Below are positions 47,801 to 62,800 of a stretch of 64,000 bases of DNA, one piece after another. A model generated the notes under the pieces. That model was not told the DNA's origin, did no database searches, and saw only the letters and a program-made list of their open reading frames with translations. The stretch is from the NCBI RefSeq assembly GCF_964204645.1, contig NC_134033.1, positions 14,014,155 through 14,078,154 on the forward strand. The letters run 5' to 3'. Origin of the DNA: Tubulanus polymorphus. Lineage: Eukaryota; Nemertea; Palaeonemertea; Tubulaniformes; Tubulanidae. Position 1 is the first letter of the stretch, and the number at the start of each line of letters is the position of its first letter. Both the position numbers and the translations under genes were made by a program.

Positions 47801-50800
47801 ACGACTTTTAGATTCCTTTAGACTTTAATTGTAACGAACGATGATTTATGTTTTGTAGGGAAGTTGGACGCAAGCGAGTAAGAAACAACGCGAGAAACTT
47901 CTAGAATTGATTCGTCGTTTGGCCGAAGACGATAAAGAAGGCGTCATGGCTCACAAGGTTAGAGAATAAATCATGTAAATCTTTCTACAGGGCGACGCGA
48001 CTGACCTGGAAAACCTGGCTAACTCACGGAATCGGAAAAATCTAGAAAAAAATCAGGGAATTTTACGAAACACCGGGAAACTCAGAGAATTTGAATTTTG
48101 TTATTGACCACGTGTTTCTTTATCAATATGTGATGCAATGAAAAATGAATGAATTTTAAAATTTTAAACCTAGAAATTTCTCTGATTCGCTCGGGGAATT
48201 TTGTGTAATCACATGGATAAATCTAGGAAAACTCGAGGGGTTTGTAAATGGGCAGAAAGTGGCCACCCTGTTCTAGCATAATTCGTCCCAATTTTACCTG
48301 TGATAGTAACTAATACGTGATATGTAATGATTATTATTCGTAGGTGTTGGGTTTGTTATGGAATCTCGCGCACAGCGAAGACGTACCGACTGAGATTATG
48401 GATCAGGCGTTGACCGCTCACATCAAGATTCTCGACTACAGCTGTTCGCAGGACCGCGACGCGCAGAAAATACAGTGGATCAACCGATTCGTCGAGGAGC
48501 TGAAAAACGATAAATGGGTGCTGCCCGCTCTGAAACAGATACGCGAGATTTGTACCTTATTCAACGAGGTATGTGGAACTTGTCGGTTTATGGCCGTAAC
48601 TGTTGAATTCCTGGTTCGTGGGTATTAATCCTCGTCGGCGTTGTCCATGTGCTGGAGTTTTATAAAGGGGCTGCGTAAAGACTTAGTGGCTGCTGAAGGA
48701 GCAAGGCTTTCGATCCCTAAAAAATACAGGAAATTTAAGGTCAATTTTGATGTAATCATCTATTTATCACATTAGTTCATTATATTTCAAAGCAATCATC
48801 AGCGTTGATAGAATATTGACGTCCATTCTTTAAGGGACAGCAGATATTTTATAAATGGTGGATGTAACAATGAAAGGGGTTGCTGCCCTTCTAAAACCTG
48901 TTGTGGAGAAAAGTATCTTCTTTGCCCTTTCCCTTAGATTTTGAAAAGGAATCCTATAAAATGCTAAAAATGCCATGAGTGGCACTGGTGGAAGGGAACC
49001 TGCTTATAATGCCCTGAGTATTGTTCAACTGGTTGCAGCAAAAATACATAAAGAGTCCTCTTTATGTATTTTTGGTTGCAGGTATACAAGAAATTAGCAG
49101 GGGCCGGTTGCATAGTCATGGCTTAGACTTAAGACCAGTCTAAGACCAACTTTGTTCTATAGCTAATCTAACAATTTAAGACCAGTTTTAAGATTTAAGA
49201 CCACTTTTGGACTTAAGACACGACTGTGCAACTGGCCCCTGATCCTTTGTGATTTTATGCGAAATTTCAGTGTATTTGAATTGTTTTTTTTTCAGGCGCC
49301 TCAGAATTTCGCTCACGCTCAGCGAACGCCGCATGTTTACTACAGAAATCACGTGATTAATCAGTTACAGACGACTCATTCGATCGTGATGCTAGTCGCA
49401 CAAAATCTATCATCGTACATGATCAAAGCAGCTACTTATTCAAAAGGTAAAAGCTACGGATCTTTCATCTTTTCTAGTAAATGTTGGAAAAATCACTAGG
49501 AAATTTGATAGAAAATCTAGAGAAGACTCAGGGAATTTAACTCATCTTGCCAAACACCTTGAAAACTCAGGGAATCAGAGAATTCTGGAGAAAAATCATA
49601 GAAAACTCGTCAAATTTTGCCTAACACCTGGAAAACTCAAGCATATCGGATAAATAATGCTTTTGACCATACGTTTCTCATTAATATGTGATTTATAAAA
49701 AATTGATAGACCAAAATTGTAACATTTTAAACCAAGAAAGCCACAGATTCACTCAAGGAATTTTGTGTTAAAACATGATAAAACTCTGGAATTCATAGAA
49801 TTAAGTGAAAGTATGGAGGCTTTATGCGATTTAATGTTGTAAATATTTGGGCGCATTATTTTAATTGTGCGAATTATGCGTGTGTGTTATAGAAAATCCG
49901 GATGTGGATCCGTCTGTCATTTTCCACGACGGTCGTTTCAATCACATTCAACAAGTTCAAGAACGACTGAAGTTTCTACGATTTCTACTGAAAGACGGTC
50001 AATTGTGGCTGTGCGAACCGCAGGCTAACGAGGTACGTTGACTTCCAATAACACATTTGTGCATTTATTCACTGAATTCCTCTCATCGATCGCGTTGGAA
50101 ATGAGGTCTTTGAAATATGATCCATGATCCGTTGTTTTCAGTTATGGAATTGTTTGGCGAAGAATGCTATTTATATCACGGATCGAGAGGCGTGCTTTCG
50201 TTGGTTCTCAAAGGTACATGAAAATATGCATACCTTCCTTAAAACTGTACTTGATATGGCTGACTGGTGGCCATCTTAATTAAACTTGATTTTAAGCCCT
50301 GCAGGGATCAGAGGTCTAGCTTAGCCAGTAAAGTTTATGAAATGGGGCAGTTGTGAAAATCTTAGATGTATTCATTTATGTATGTACAGGTATATGATTG
50401 AAATGGCTGACTGGTAGCCATCTTTGTTAACCTAATTTTGCCAAAATGGCTGACTGGCAGCCATCTTTGTAAAGCTAATTTTTAGCCCTGCATAATCAGA
50501 GGCCGGAAAATTTTAGACGTATTTATTTTCGTCGAATAGCTGATGGGAGAAGAGCCGGACTTGGATCCGGATATCACGAAAGAATTCTTCGAGAACAACC
50601 TGTTACAACTCGACCCGACGTTGCTCACCGAAAACGGTATGACCTGCTTCGAGCGGTTCTTCAAAGCGGTGAACTCGAAGGAGGGTAAGCTGCGCGCGAA
50701 ACGACGCGGCGGCTACATGATGGACGACCTCGAGTTGATCGGTTTGGATTATTTGTGGCGCGTCGTCCTGTGGAGTCCGGACGACGTCGCTGATAAAGCG

Positions 50801-53800
50801 ATCATGTTGCTGAAAGATATCTACACGAATCTGGGTCCGCGTCTGCAATCGAGTCAGGTTAGTTACCAGATAATTTCTCGTACTTTCTGAAAGCGGCATT
50901 AAATACTAGATGGGGTTGGATTTTAAGGGTGTTTTCTAGAGTGGCCACTGAACTGAAAATATCTGGAACACTCTGGAAATTAGAAATATGTAGAAAAATG
51001 AAAGGGAAAACTCCTTTGATACGTTATTGATTACGTGGTTTGTTATCAATACGTGATTCGTAAGAAAATGAATAAATTGTAACATTTCAAACCGAGAAAT
51101 CCCCTCCGATTCATCAGGGAATCTTGTGTTATATATAACATGGAAAACTCAAGGAATTTTTAAATCGCTGGAAAGTGGCCGCCCAGTTTTCTGATATGGA
51201 TGATAATACAGGGTTGCTGATTTAGATTTCCTGTAAAACTTAGGACACTCAGGGAATCTGAAAAAAATCAGGGAAAACTCAGCGAATTTGAAAAATGTTG
51301 GTAAAAATCTAGAAAACTCTGGAAATTCTGATTTGCTATTGACCACATGTCTCAACTTAAGCCAAAGTTTGCCTGTTGATTGCACCTCGCACACAGTTTA
51401 AACCCATTCAGAGGTCGCCTCATTTAAACAGTTTTCAATGATTTGCACAGGTCGACATACACATAGATTTCATCCAGTCGTGCGTCGATCGTTTGAAAGC
51501 GTCGTACGACACGATCTCCGTTCTGGAGAAAGATAAAGACAGTTTAAATCGCGTACATCAAGAGACGTGTCGTATGATCAGAGTGATGACCGTATTACGC
51601 GAGTATATGGCTGAATGTGATGATACTTATGGGGAGGAACGTGCAATATTACCACTCGGCAGGTGCGTACTCTTACTATTACATATACGGCTAGAGAAAT
51701 TACCCTTTTACGATGTCAAATACTTACCTGTAATTGAAAGTCCTTTGCTCGACGAGATTTTGATATCAAAAGTGGGAAAACAATTTTTCGCCAGTTTTTG
51801 AGGTGTACCAGTGGTTTGAATATTTCACATCAATAAAAAATTTCCAGAAAAAGATTTAGAGAGATTTAGAGAAAACCTTTCTCGACAAAAAGTTGAATTT
51901 TTGTAAAATGTTTTTGGGACAGTTTTGAATGATAGGAGAATATTCTGACATTTAGGAAAAAATGTAGATTAAATTTTGAAGTAAGGAAATAAATGATTGG
52001 AATCTTTAAAAAAATCATATGGGCAATTTTAAAAAATATTCGGAAAATCCGACTTAACCTATCCTAAAAAAATACCACTTGAACTCTACCTTTGAAAACA
52101 TTGTTAAAAATACAGCTTCAGGATTTGTTTTTCTGACTGATTTTTGTATTTTTCAGAGCTTGTCGAGGTAAACATTTGACATTATTGGTGAGATTTCCGA
52201 ATCAGGGACGTCAAGTAGAAGATATCGACGTCTGGTCGCATACTAACGATACGATAGGATCAGTTCGGCGTCATATATTACACAGGTCAGAAACACTCCG
52301 CGGATTACATCTTCAGTTGTTGAGTGGTTCTTATTGCCACCCCCAGGGGTCAGATTGATGTGAAAATTGTGATAAATGGGTATCTGGTAAAAAAAAATTT
52401 GAAAGAAAAAGAAAAGTGTTTTTGTCAAGATATTTTGACCTCTTTCTATGCCACATGGAGCTCAGAATTTATGCATAAGATGTGAGATTCAACAAGAAAA
52501 TTGCATCTTAAAACGTCCATTTGTTCCTCAACTTGTGGAAAGAATGTGAAAAATCATGAAAACGTATGAAAAATTCTAGAAAAGTTTTTTGTCAAGATAT
52601 TAAGATGCCCTTTCTATGCCATATAGCGTTGAGCTCAGAATTTATGCAAAAGATGTGGGGCCAGTTGCTCAAAAGTTGGTTACAGTTAACCAGTGGAGTG
52701 TTGAGATAGTGACAGTTGAAATATCATTGTTGCTATGGTATTTATCCGCCGGTTATCTTTAACCAACTTTCGAGCAACTGGCCCCTGATATTCAACAAGA
52801 AATTGCATTTTGAAACATCCAGATTGCGATTGTGTTTTTGTCCTTTGACTTGATAAAATGTGAAAATGTGGAAGTTAAATACACCCGCTATGAAAAATGT
52901 GCAAAAACGCCAATTGTAAGGATCTGAACGAAATGTTAAAATCATCAATCTGGCCCTTTCTTGCAATCCCTTTTGTGGATGGTTGGCTACGCAATTAAAA
53001 AGAGAGGATTAAAGAATTTATATTTTGATCGTTATTTTCAGGGTGAAACCGAACAATAGTAATTTAAAAGTGGATTTATACGTGAACGGAGATATTCTCG
53101 ATCAGAACGACGATAAGAGGCTTATCTCACAGGTTCCTATTCGTGATAAAACGGTAAGTCGTACTCTCCTGTCTTATCCCCATATCACGTGGTTCCCACA
53201 GTACTGGCAAATCAGAAAATTTTCTTCACTCCGGGATAATATTTGGGAAATTTTGAATTTATGTAGCATTTGCCAGGGGGAAACTTTCTTCAGCAAACTT
53301 TCTTCCAAATCACCTTCTACAATCACTAACTTAGACATTTTTGTAGTATGATTATATCTGTTCATTTTTACGATTTTTTGTGAAATTTGAAAAATCTCCA
53401 CTTTGGAAAAATGTAGGAATTCGTGTAACTGCGGGAACCATGATATATGAACCACGCTTTGATATGTTTGGCGAAAGTAAATGCATTCTCACTCGGTTAA
53501 AAATCGTTAATTTTCCTCTGACGTTCTTCGAATTGTAGTTGATCTCAGCGAAGTTATGTCAGATCGGTAGTAACATGCCTTCTAGTCCAGACAGTAGTTC
53601 AGATAGTTCTGCTGGTTCACCTCATCATCCGTACGATGGACCAAATATCGAGGCAGAAAATTGCCTCCCCGGGGTGGTAAGTAAACCCATCCGAACGCGG
53701 CATCGAAGTTGTCTTCGATTTGCGGAAATGAATATCGAATTTTTTCTTCGGTTTCAGCTTATGTCCAACAATGCCAAATACGCACAATTTCTGCACCAAC

Positions 53801-56800
53801 TCGCTGATTTAGGAACGCAGCTTAGCGTGCCGAAATTACGCGATTCAGCGCGGGCCATTTTAAAACTCATGCCTGCAGGTACGTACATACACTTGGATTG
53901 ACAAATGAAAATTTCATTTCAAAAATCTTGTAGTCACGGAAATTATTTTTAAGCTCAGTTTATTGACCACTATTAATAAAGGCATTTTTTCTTTTTGATA
54001 GATAAACAAGTGCAGAAGGATTTGTGTGATATTTGTTCGAAACGAGGAGATTTAGAAACGATATTTTTTTCATCGGCTGTGTCGTCTGTCGTTTATAATC
54101 TAGAGGTACGTGTCACCTTTCTGCGTCCCCTTTTGTTACTGTCACTTGCTTTCAGTCCATAGTTGCATCTGCTGGACGTAGTACACAGTTTTTGCATCCT
54201 TGATTGCATCTGTTGGATTTAGTACAGACTCTTTCAGTCTCCTTTTCCGTCGGCTAGATTTAGAAATAACTCTTACAGTCCTGCTAGATAAAGTAAAGAC
54301 TCTTACAGTCCTGTATTGCCTCTGCTAGATAAAGTAAAGACTCTTACAGTCCTGTATTGCGTCTGCTAGATATAGGAAAGACTTACAGTCCTGTATTGCC
54401 TCTGCTAGATAAAGTAAAGACTCTTACAGTCCTGTATTGCCTCTGCTAGATAATGTAAAGACTCTTACAGTCCTGTATTGCATCTGCTAGATATAGGAAA
54501 GACTCTTACAGTCTCTGTTGCGTCTGGTGGACTCCGTTCAGATTGATTCATGAAGGCACTGCTCGAATGATCGAGTTTTCTCGTGTTTCAGGTGACGTAT
54601 GCGTTGTTGATGCCGTCGTTGGACCCGTCTTCGGAAGAAGCGTTCGAATTTCAAATGAACTTCATCAAAAACGGCGGCGTTCAACTCGTACTTAACATGC
54701 TGACGAAAAACAACTTTCTTTCAAACGCGGATCTGACGTTAAAAAGGTAAATCAGCGATACACAATACATTCATTCTCGATGAAATGAACAAATCTGATC
54801 CATCTTCATGCCGGTTCATCCATATAACCGTAGAGGAAAGCATTAGATAAATTTCAATCTGTCCAGTTTATGATCAGTAACTGCTTATGTAATTGTACCT
54901 TGAAAAAATGTGAAAATGTTGGTTCTTTATTTGTGCAAAAATGTGAAAATTCCATTCAGAGTTCATCAATTTGACTCCTGAACTTGTAATTTATACCTCA
55001 TAATTCTCAAATGGCTTCAAATAAAAAGTCTCGCGTTTGTCTTTGTTTTCAGGGCCGCGTATCTTGTGATATTAAAAATCGCCAAATTGCTTTTGGCGAC
55101 GGTCGGCCACGCGATGGTGCAAGTCGTCGCCAACGCTTGCCATTCGGATTCGTCGACGCCCCCTATTAGCGCCAGCACGCACAATCACGCGGTCGTTCTA
55201 CAGCAGGCGTTGCAGCATATTCCCAATCCGAACGCCGAGTGTATGATGAGAAACGTCGCCGCTCGACTCGGTCAACAACTCGGCGAAAAGGTCAGTATAG
55301 AAAATACGAAATTCTTGGGGCGAATTTGAATTGTCCTTAGATTGATTTTGAAATTTATTCCCTTTTTGAAAAATTTTCCCAAAAATTTTTTTGAATTCTA
55401 ATTTGAAAAATTTTAACATCTTATGTTCTGGATTTGAATCATCCAACAAAAAGGATTTTGAAATTTCAATTTGAAGATTTTTTTTCAAAATTTTAAGTCA
55501 AATTTTTGAAAAATCCTCCAAAAAAGATTTCAAATGATTTTGAAATGGTCAATTACTCTTGATAAATCATCCATTAAGATATATTTTTTTGAATTAGAAA
55601 TTTGATTAAAAGATTTTCTTCAATTAAAAATTTTCTTGTTACAGGCGACCGGGGTCGTACCAGATATAAACGTGGTAAAATCGATACAGAAAATAGCGTG
55701 GGCGTCTGCTAGCGGAAATCTGCAATCAGTTCATCTTTCAAACGACGATTTACATAAACTTCACGAAAAGGTCAGTAAAATCATGGTCTAAGAACAAAAG
55801 AAACTGGTATTAAACATATTGTATAGTCGTATCTGTGGCTTAACTTTGATGTGCTGAAAATTTCGAGTACCGGTACGAACCGCTGGCTTTTTTCGGAGTC
55901 TCAGAAACTGTTCATTTCTTCATTTTCAGTGTAACAATATAAATAAGCAGCCGGATTCTGAAGATATCAGCGTTTGTCGGGAATCATTAGAAGTTTTGAC
56001 GATTTGTTTAGCTTTGTGTCCGTCTGCTCTGGAGGCTCTCAACAAAGCCTGGCAGTGTTTCATCATTGATCTCATTTTACTCACTAAAAGTCGGTAAGTA
56101 ACGATATAGAGACATTTCTTCGTCGAAAAGATGGCGGCTGCCTTCATGAAATCCACCTATTAATTCGAATTCAGACTGCGTTCTTTGGTTCTTCTCGGCG
56201 AAAATTGGAAGCAAGGGAGCTTAATGAATCAGTAGATCACAATATCCGTGATGAAATGATAAACGTAGAATCCCACACTCGGTTAACCTACTATTAGCAC
56301 TACAAGGGCAGTTCTAAGGGAAGGTGCAGGGGGTGCACACTTCTTGAAATATTATTTTGCACCCATTCTTGAATCAGACCTAGATCCACCCCTGTACTGC
56401 TTGTCTTGCGTGTTTCTTGATTTTAACTCGAATCTGTGGAATGGCCAGAACTGGTAATCTGGGTCCGGATGGCCTGAGTGAATATTAATATTTAGTTTCG
56501 TTTTTACGTTGACACAGAGCTGTACGAGCGTGTGCGTCTGAACAGTTTTTACTGATGTCTACGAGATGTACCGCTGGAGGTCGGCCACTTATTTACTTCA
56601 TTACTCTTCTATTCACCGTGCTAGACGTAAGTCAATCACTTACTTATTCCTCTTATTTCAGGAGATAAAACGTGAATATTGTACGATATTCTGTTAGAAA
56701 ATGTATGTTTAGGGTCTTAACGTAATGAGGACCCTTCCTCGAATTTTGAAATTCTCTCCTTGAAAACTTCTGAAATGACCAATCCGTAGGGATCCTGTCA

Positions 56801-59800
56801 AACGTAGAAACTTGTAGGTTTTCTGTGAGCTTTTCATCTGTACGTTTTTATTTGTTTGTTTCAGTCGACGTGTAAAGAACAAGCGAAGCAGTCTCACGAG
56901 TATTTTATATTGTTATGTCGTCTGTTGAATTTTGCGTGTAACAGTCAAACCGGAATGCTGAACGCGGAGACGTTGCTGAACACCGAGATTCTCTGGCTCA
57001 AACGAATTCGGGTGAGTTTCATTCTTAGATAGTAACATATTCTTCAAAATTGCAGCGTTTGAATTGCAATCTATTCAGGCACAAAAAGTTGATATCCACG
57101 AATATGTTGACAAGTAAGAGTCAATGTGCATGAATGTACAAACTTGTGTTCATCTTAAGCCTGACTAGCTGTGCTCAAAGAGGGGATGTATCTTACTGTG
57201 AATACCGGTAGTAGAATAGCCTCACTCTAATGTGGAGAATAGATTATACGATTAAAAAACCCACTGAATGAATTTAAAACTAAAAGCTAAGGACAAAACG
57301 TTTTAAAGTCTCAGGTATGTAGGGATAACAGATTATGTAAATTTTGAAGAAGGGTCTTTTTGTACTCATGTATATGGTATGAGTGCAGGGGTAATGAAAG
57401 CAGAGAAACGATAGCAGACAGGAGGGAGAGGATCGAGGGGATGGGATTGTGATAGTGAAGACGAGGGAAGGGAGAGGAATACAGGTAGACATAAGGGAGT
57501 AGATGGAGGGGAGGCAGGAGTGGGGGAGGAGAGGGGCAGGAGTGGGGAAAGACAGACGGGGAGAAAGAGATTGAATGTGGAATCAGGGATAGAGAGAGAA
57601 GCGTCAAGCTTGAATATTTGTTGTAGAAAAACTACTACAAAATCCAGTCATCATCTAATAACTGTTTGATTACAGGAGAAGTCGATTGAATCGGGAGATT
57701 TAGATTGCGAGGAGGCGTTGCTGGAAGGACACCTCGGCGTTACGCGCGAACTGCTCGCTTTCCAGAGCGCCGATAAAAAATATCTGATCGGGTCCGAGAA
57801 CGGAGGATCTAATCTCATCAAGGTAAAAACGCTCGTGGATTTTTTAAATTATCGCGAAATCGCAGAAAAACTTCTGAGATATCAATTGCTCGCCAGAGGG
57901 GAACTTTCTTGAAAATCTCCTTTACCAACCTGTCACCACGAAAATCTCGACGTCCCCATAGTATGATGGTGGTACCAGTGAATTTCCAGTGGAAATTCGA
58001 AAATCACTGAAAAATCACCCATGAAATACTTTGAAAAAACTTGGGAATTCTGAATTCATGTTTACGTTGTAACAACGTGCGCTGCTTCCATCACCCGATT
58101 TACGATACCTTCGTAATAATGCGTTTCCTCCTTTCGTTTCAGGAGCTTGTTGAGGATTTTATTTTCCCGTCGTCGAAGATCGTGATGCTGTGCCGTAAAA
58201 TGAACGGAGGTGACTTGCCGCCGTCCGATAACTCGTTACCGATCTGCTGTACGCCGTTAACGCTGATCGCCGCGTACGACCTATTGGTGGCGCTGTGTAC
58301 CGGCTGCGTGCCGAATCTGAAGTTACTCAGCGAGATGATCATGGATATGTACTACACAGGTTCGTGTCACATCAGCTATCCGACCACTTCCAATCAGGGA
58401 CAACTCGGATCAAAAGTTTATTTTCGATTAACTCTCATCTAGATTTTTAACCTTCTGCATCAAAAATAAGGCTAAATCAGGGTGGCCACTGACCGGGACG
58501 ATCTAGAAAACTCAGGAAATGAGGAAAACCTAGAAAAATCAGGGTAAACTTGGAGAATTTTACGAATTTTAGCAAAGCCTTGAAGACTCCAGGAATCTGA
58601 CAAATATTGTTAGGAACCTAGAAAACCGGGGAATTCTAATACGTGTATTATTGACCTAGTGTTTGTTTCTTAATATGTGGTTCGTGAAAAAAATGATTGA
58701 ATTGTCACATTTTGGACCAAGATTTTTTCCTGGCATTTTGTGTTATAACATGGAAAAATCAGGAAATCTACAGGCATCTCTGTAGATCATCCCTTGCCTT
58801 TGTATGTGGGAGTGATTTTCTTTTTTCGGATTCATTAATTGTGTGTGAATTCTCTTTTCAGGTAATGAGTATAATCTGACTGAATGGGAGTATCTTCCTC
58901 CAGTCGGACCACGACCGCCGAAAGGTTTCGTCGGTTTGAAGAATGCCGGCGCCACCTGCTACATGAACTCGGTACTACAGCAGTTGTTCATGATCGAGCC
59001 GATACGGTCAGCGATTCTGTCGATAGAGGGCGCCGCTGATGACATAGAGGAGGACGAGGATGACAAACCAGAGAATGAGGTACGTCTGGGTGTCATCGCG
59101 ATAACCCGCCATCTGGTGGTAGTCGTTACGACAACATCTTTGAATTTTTGGTATCTTGTTCTTGCTAGCAATAAGTGACACGAGGAACCTCTTGATAAGA
59201 AACAACCCCCACTGAGGATATCTTATGATTTAATCAGGGAATTTTAGGTCAAGGGTCTGGGAAATATCACAATTTTGATTTCCCTGATCTGGAGAACCTT
59301 GAGGCCAGTTCCATAGTCGAGACTTAAGTCTAAAAGTGGTTTTAAATCTCAAGATTAGTCTTAAGTTGTTTGGCGAGATGTTTTATAACTGGTCTTTAGT
59401 CTAAACCATGACTAAGGAACCTGCCCCTCAGTCTTACATCAAAGATTACCGTAGTCATAGAATTGACCCCTATTTGGGACTCAACGTTTCCATGTGTTTA
59501 TTCATTCTAGGTGACGTCTGGTGATGTAAATGAAGAGGAAAGGAAGGATGATGAGAAACCGGAGGAAACGAGGAATGATTATAATATCGGCGTTTTGAAA
59601 CATATCCAAATGATATTCGGGCATTTACAAGCGAGCAAATTACAATATTACGTTCCGAAAGGGTTTTGGAAACATTTCAAGTAAGTTCATTTCACTACGT
59701 ATTCTAGTCAGATAAAAGCGGCCACCCTGTCACACCATGAGGTGTAGACGGTCGTGACTTGGTAATTTTGTAAACGCGAATAAAGGGATGGCTCGTGGAA

Positions 59801-62800
59801 CATCAAAGGATGGATCTGTAATGAAAACTTTGATTGTTGTTACAGGTTATGGGGTGAACCGGTGAATCTAAGAGAACAGCACGACGCGCTAGAATTCTTC
59901 AACAGTCTCGTCGACAGTTTGGACGAAGCGATGAAAACTCTCGGTAATTCTCCGGCCGTGTCGAAGGTTCTCGGAGGCACGTTCGCCGATCAGAAAATCT
60001 GTAAAGATTGTCCTCACAGGTATGTTTGTGTTCCAGCACCTCGAGGTCAGTGTCGGGAAAATTTGATAATTTCAGGTCTTTTTGGGCATTTGCTACTTTC
60101 ACCTCTGTTCGAATAGACCCACAGGTCTGAATTTTCAGAATTTCGTTTGTCGTTTCAGATATTCTCGAGAGGAATCTTTCACGACGTTGAACATCGACAT
60201 CAGAAACCAACAGAACCTGCTCGAGTCGTTAGAACAATACGTGAAAGGAGATCTACTGGAAGGTGCGAACGCTTATCACTGCGAGAAATGCGGTAAAAAG
60301 GTATGAAACATAATCTCTTTATTCATCACTTTCCTGCCATACTGGTAGCTGATGAGGGGTTCACGTAGAACCTAGAACCCCTTGTGTTAGTTGATCACTC
60401 CCACCATGAGTGGTACCTTAACCACCTTCACAGGTTGGCTGTGACGGGTCGCTGTTTCCTACATGAGGTTTTCCTCCCCTGAGTCACGGTTAAATTGGGG
60501 TCCTGGAGATGCGGGCGCCGGGCGACCAACTGCTTGACAGAGACTTCTAACCACATACGCAGAAACAAAGAGAGACCTGCGACAACAGAGATACCAGTAT
60601 AAATAATCACTTTTAATTACGATTACGATATTGAGATATCACTTGATCGATGACCAATCTCGAACTGACCTGTTGCCGCCAAAAATCATAATATAGAGCA
60701 CTGTAGATGGCAGCACCTTACAGAAAAATCACCCGGTCACATGGCCACAGACCTGGAAAACTCAGAACCAGAAAAATCTAGAAAAAAATCATGAAAACTC
60801 GGGGAATTTGATGAACTTCACCAAAAACCTGGAAAACTAATGTGTTTGGAAGGTCCCCAAGACCAAGGGCATCTGTTCTACAACCAAACATGTTTATTTC
60901 ACAGGTCGACACAGTGAAGAGAATGTGTATTAAGAAACTACCGCCGATGTTAGCGATACAGTTGAAGAGATTCGACTACGATTGGGAGCGGTGAGTGTGA
61001 AAATAAATTAACAGTTTTTCGAGAAAAATATTCAAACAAAATATTCTATTCGTTTAAAACCTGTTATTTTATTTCTCGTAGAGAATGCGCCGTCAAATTC
61101 AACGACTATTTCGAATTCCCGAGAGAATTAGAAATGGAACCGTACACAGTTCAAGGCCTCGCTAAAATCGAAGGTAAGTAGGCATTTCAAAATTTTACAC
61201 AGTGGCCACTAGAACTGGAGAACCTAGAAAATTCAGGAAATCAGCCAGGAAAATCTAGAAAAAATCAGGGAAAAATGCTGGAAAATGCGGGCTCCGGTTT
61301 TACAGACTGGTATTACCTTTAACCCGAGGGCTAACTTAATTAATTTTCAATTTAGTTAGCCTCCGGGTTAAAGGTAATACCGGTCTATAAAACCGGGCCC
61401 AGAGAATTTGGATATACTATTGACCACGCATTTCTTTTTACATGATTAATTAAAATTGCATAGATTGAAACATTTCAAACATAGAAAAATCAGGGAATTT
61501 ATAAATTGGCAGAAAGTGGCCAACGCTGAAGTTAAGTTAATTCAGAATCGAGCTGATTTGATTCATAGATATGAATTGAAGTAGGAAATATATGAAATTT
61601 TTGCAATTTATTCTGGTGTTTTCCGCGTAGGTGAAGTAATCGCCGATGACAACGACGAAATCGAAGCATTATCTAAACAGAGCAGTCGTTACCGTCTGGT
61701 CGGCGTTGTCGTGCACAGCGGTCAGGCCAGCGGCGGCCATTACTACTCGTACATCCTGCATCGACCGCCCGAGCAGACAATGAAATGGTATAAGTTCGAC
61801 GACGGCGAGGTGTCCGAGTGTAAAATGGACGACGACGAGGAAATGAAGATTCAATGTTTCGGCGGAGAGTACGTCGGAGAGGTGTTCGATCATATGTTAA
61901 AACGGTTAGTTTTCGGTTCTTTAGTTTCATAACTGCAGCCACTCTCAGGCTGTAAGCTGAGGTTGGGGGCTCAGGGCTGCCACTCTCAGGCTGTAAGCTG
62001 AGGTTGGGGGGCTCAGGGCCGCCACTCTCAGGCTGTAAGCTGAGGTTGGGGGCTCAGGGCCTGTGCATTTCGTGTGAACCGCCTGAAGTTCGAAGATGAA
62101 TTCTTACAGATCTGATCTGGGAAATTTAGGAGAGTAGGGGAGTATTTATTTTTCCTTGCGGGAAATATCAGGGAATTCTGACTTTTTTCTTGAAAATCAG
62201 GGAATTCAAACCTTTGCTGTTTCATTCTTGCCAGTGAGGAGTGGCGCAAGGAGCCTCTTGTTAAGGAACAGTTGCCATTGAGGATATCTTATAATTTAAT
62301 CAGTGATTTTCAGTGGAAGGTCGGGGAAAATTGGGGTATTTTGGATTCCATGATCCGTAAGAACGTTGGGAAAATATGCGCTGATTGTCAGACATGATTA
62401 GCAGCCGGCTGGATGTTACTCTGTAATTAGCTGATTTGTAAGCGATGCATGTTTTACAGGATGTCGTATCGACGTCAGAAACGATGGTGGAACGCGTATA
62501 TACTGATCTACGAGAAAATCGACGCCACTTCACACGACGTCAATAATAAACTATCAAAAAGCCTGCAGGATCTCAGTATTGGTGCGTACGAGTATTCGCT
62601 TGTCAGGGTGGCCGCTAGCCTGGACATCAGGGAAATTTCTTTTCAAAAAAGTTGAGGAATTTTGCAGCAAAAAAAATTAAGAATCAAGGAAAAGTTAGGA
62701 GAATTTGTTTCGGTTGCTAGATTGCAGATAAAATCAAACAGTTTCCATCTATGCCTTAAGTATTTGACTGTGTTAATTGATTGGATTCTTAGCAGATCAA

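Larger units (their letters stand above)
58862..62581 (+). other. USP9X catalytic (peptidase C19) domain exons
   Basis: The Cys box [20 protein letters not shown] puts the nucleophile at residue 1529 (TGC 58957-58959). A zinc-ribbon is formed by CKDC (before 60019) and CEKC (before 60300). The [11 protein letters not shown] strand follows. The His box [15 protein letters not shown] places the catalytic His at residue 1827 (CAT 61738-61740), and the KWYKFDDG box follows. All catalytic elements are present, so the enzyme is predicted active. Confidence 0.95.

Noticed and set aside
56320-56395. Similarity between a GGATCTAGG(G/T)CTGATTC segment near 27110 and its reverse near 56375
   Set aside because: Probably another dispersed repeat, but the boundaries were too unclear to annotate.
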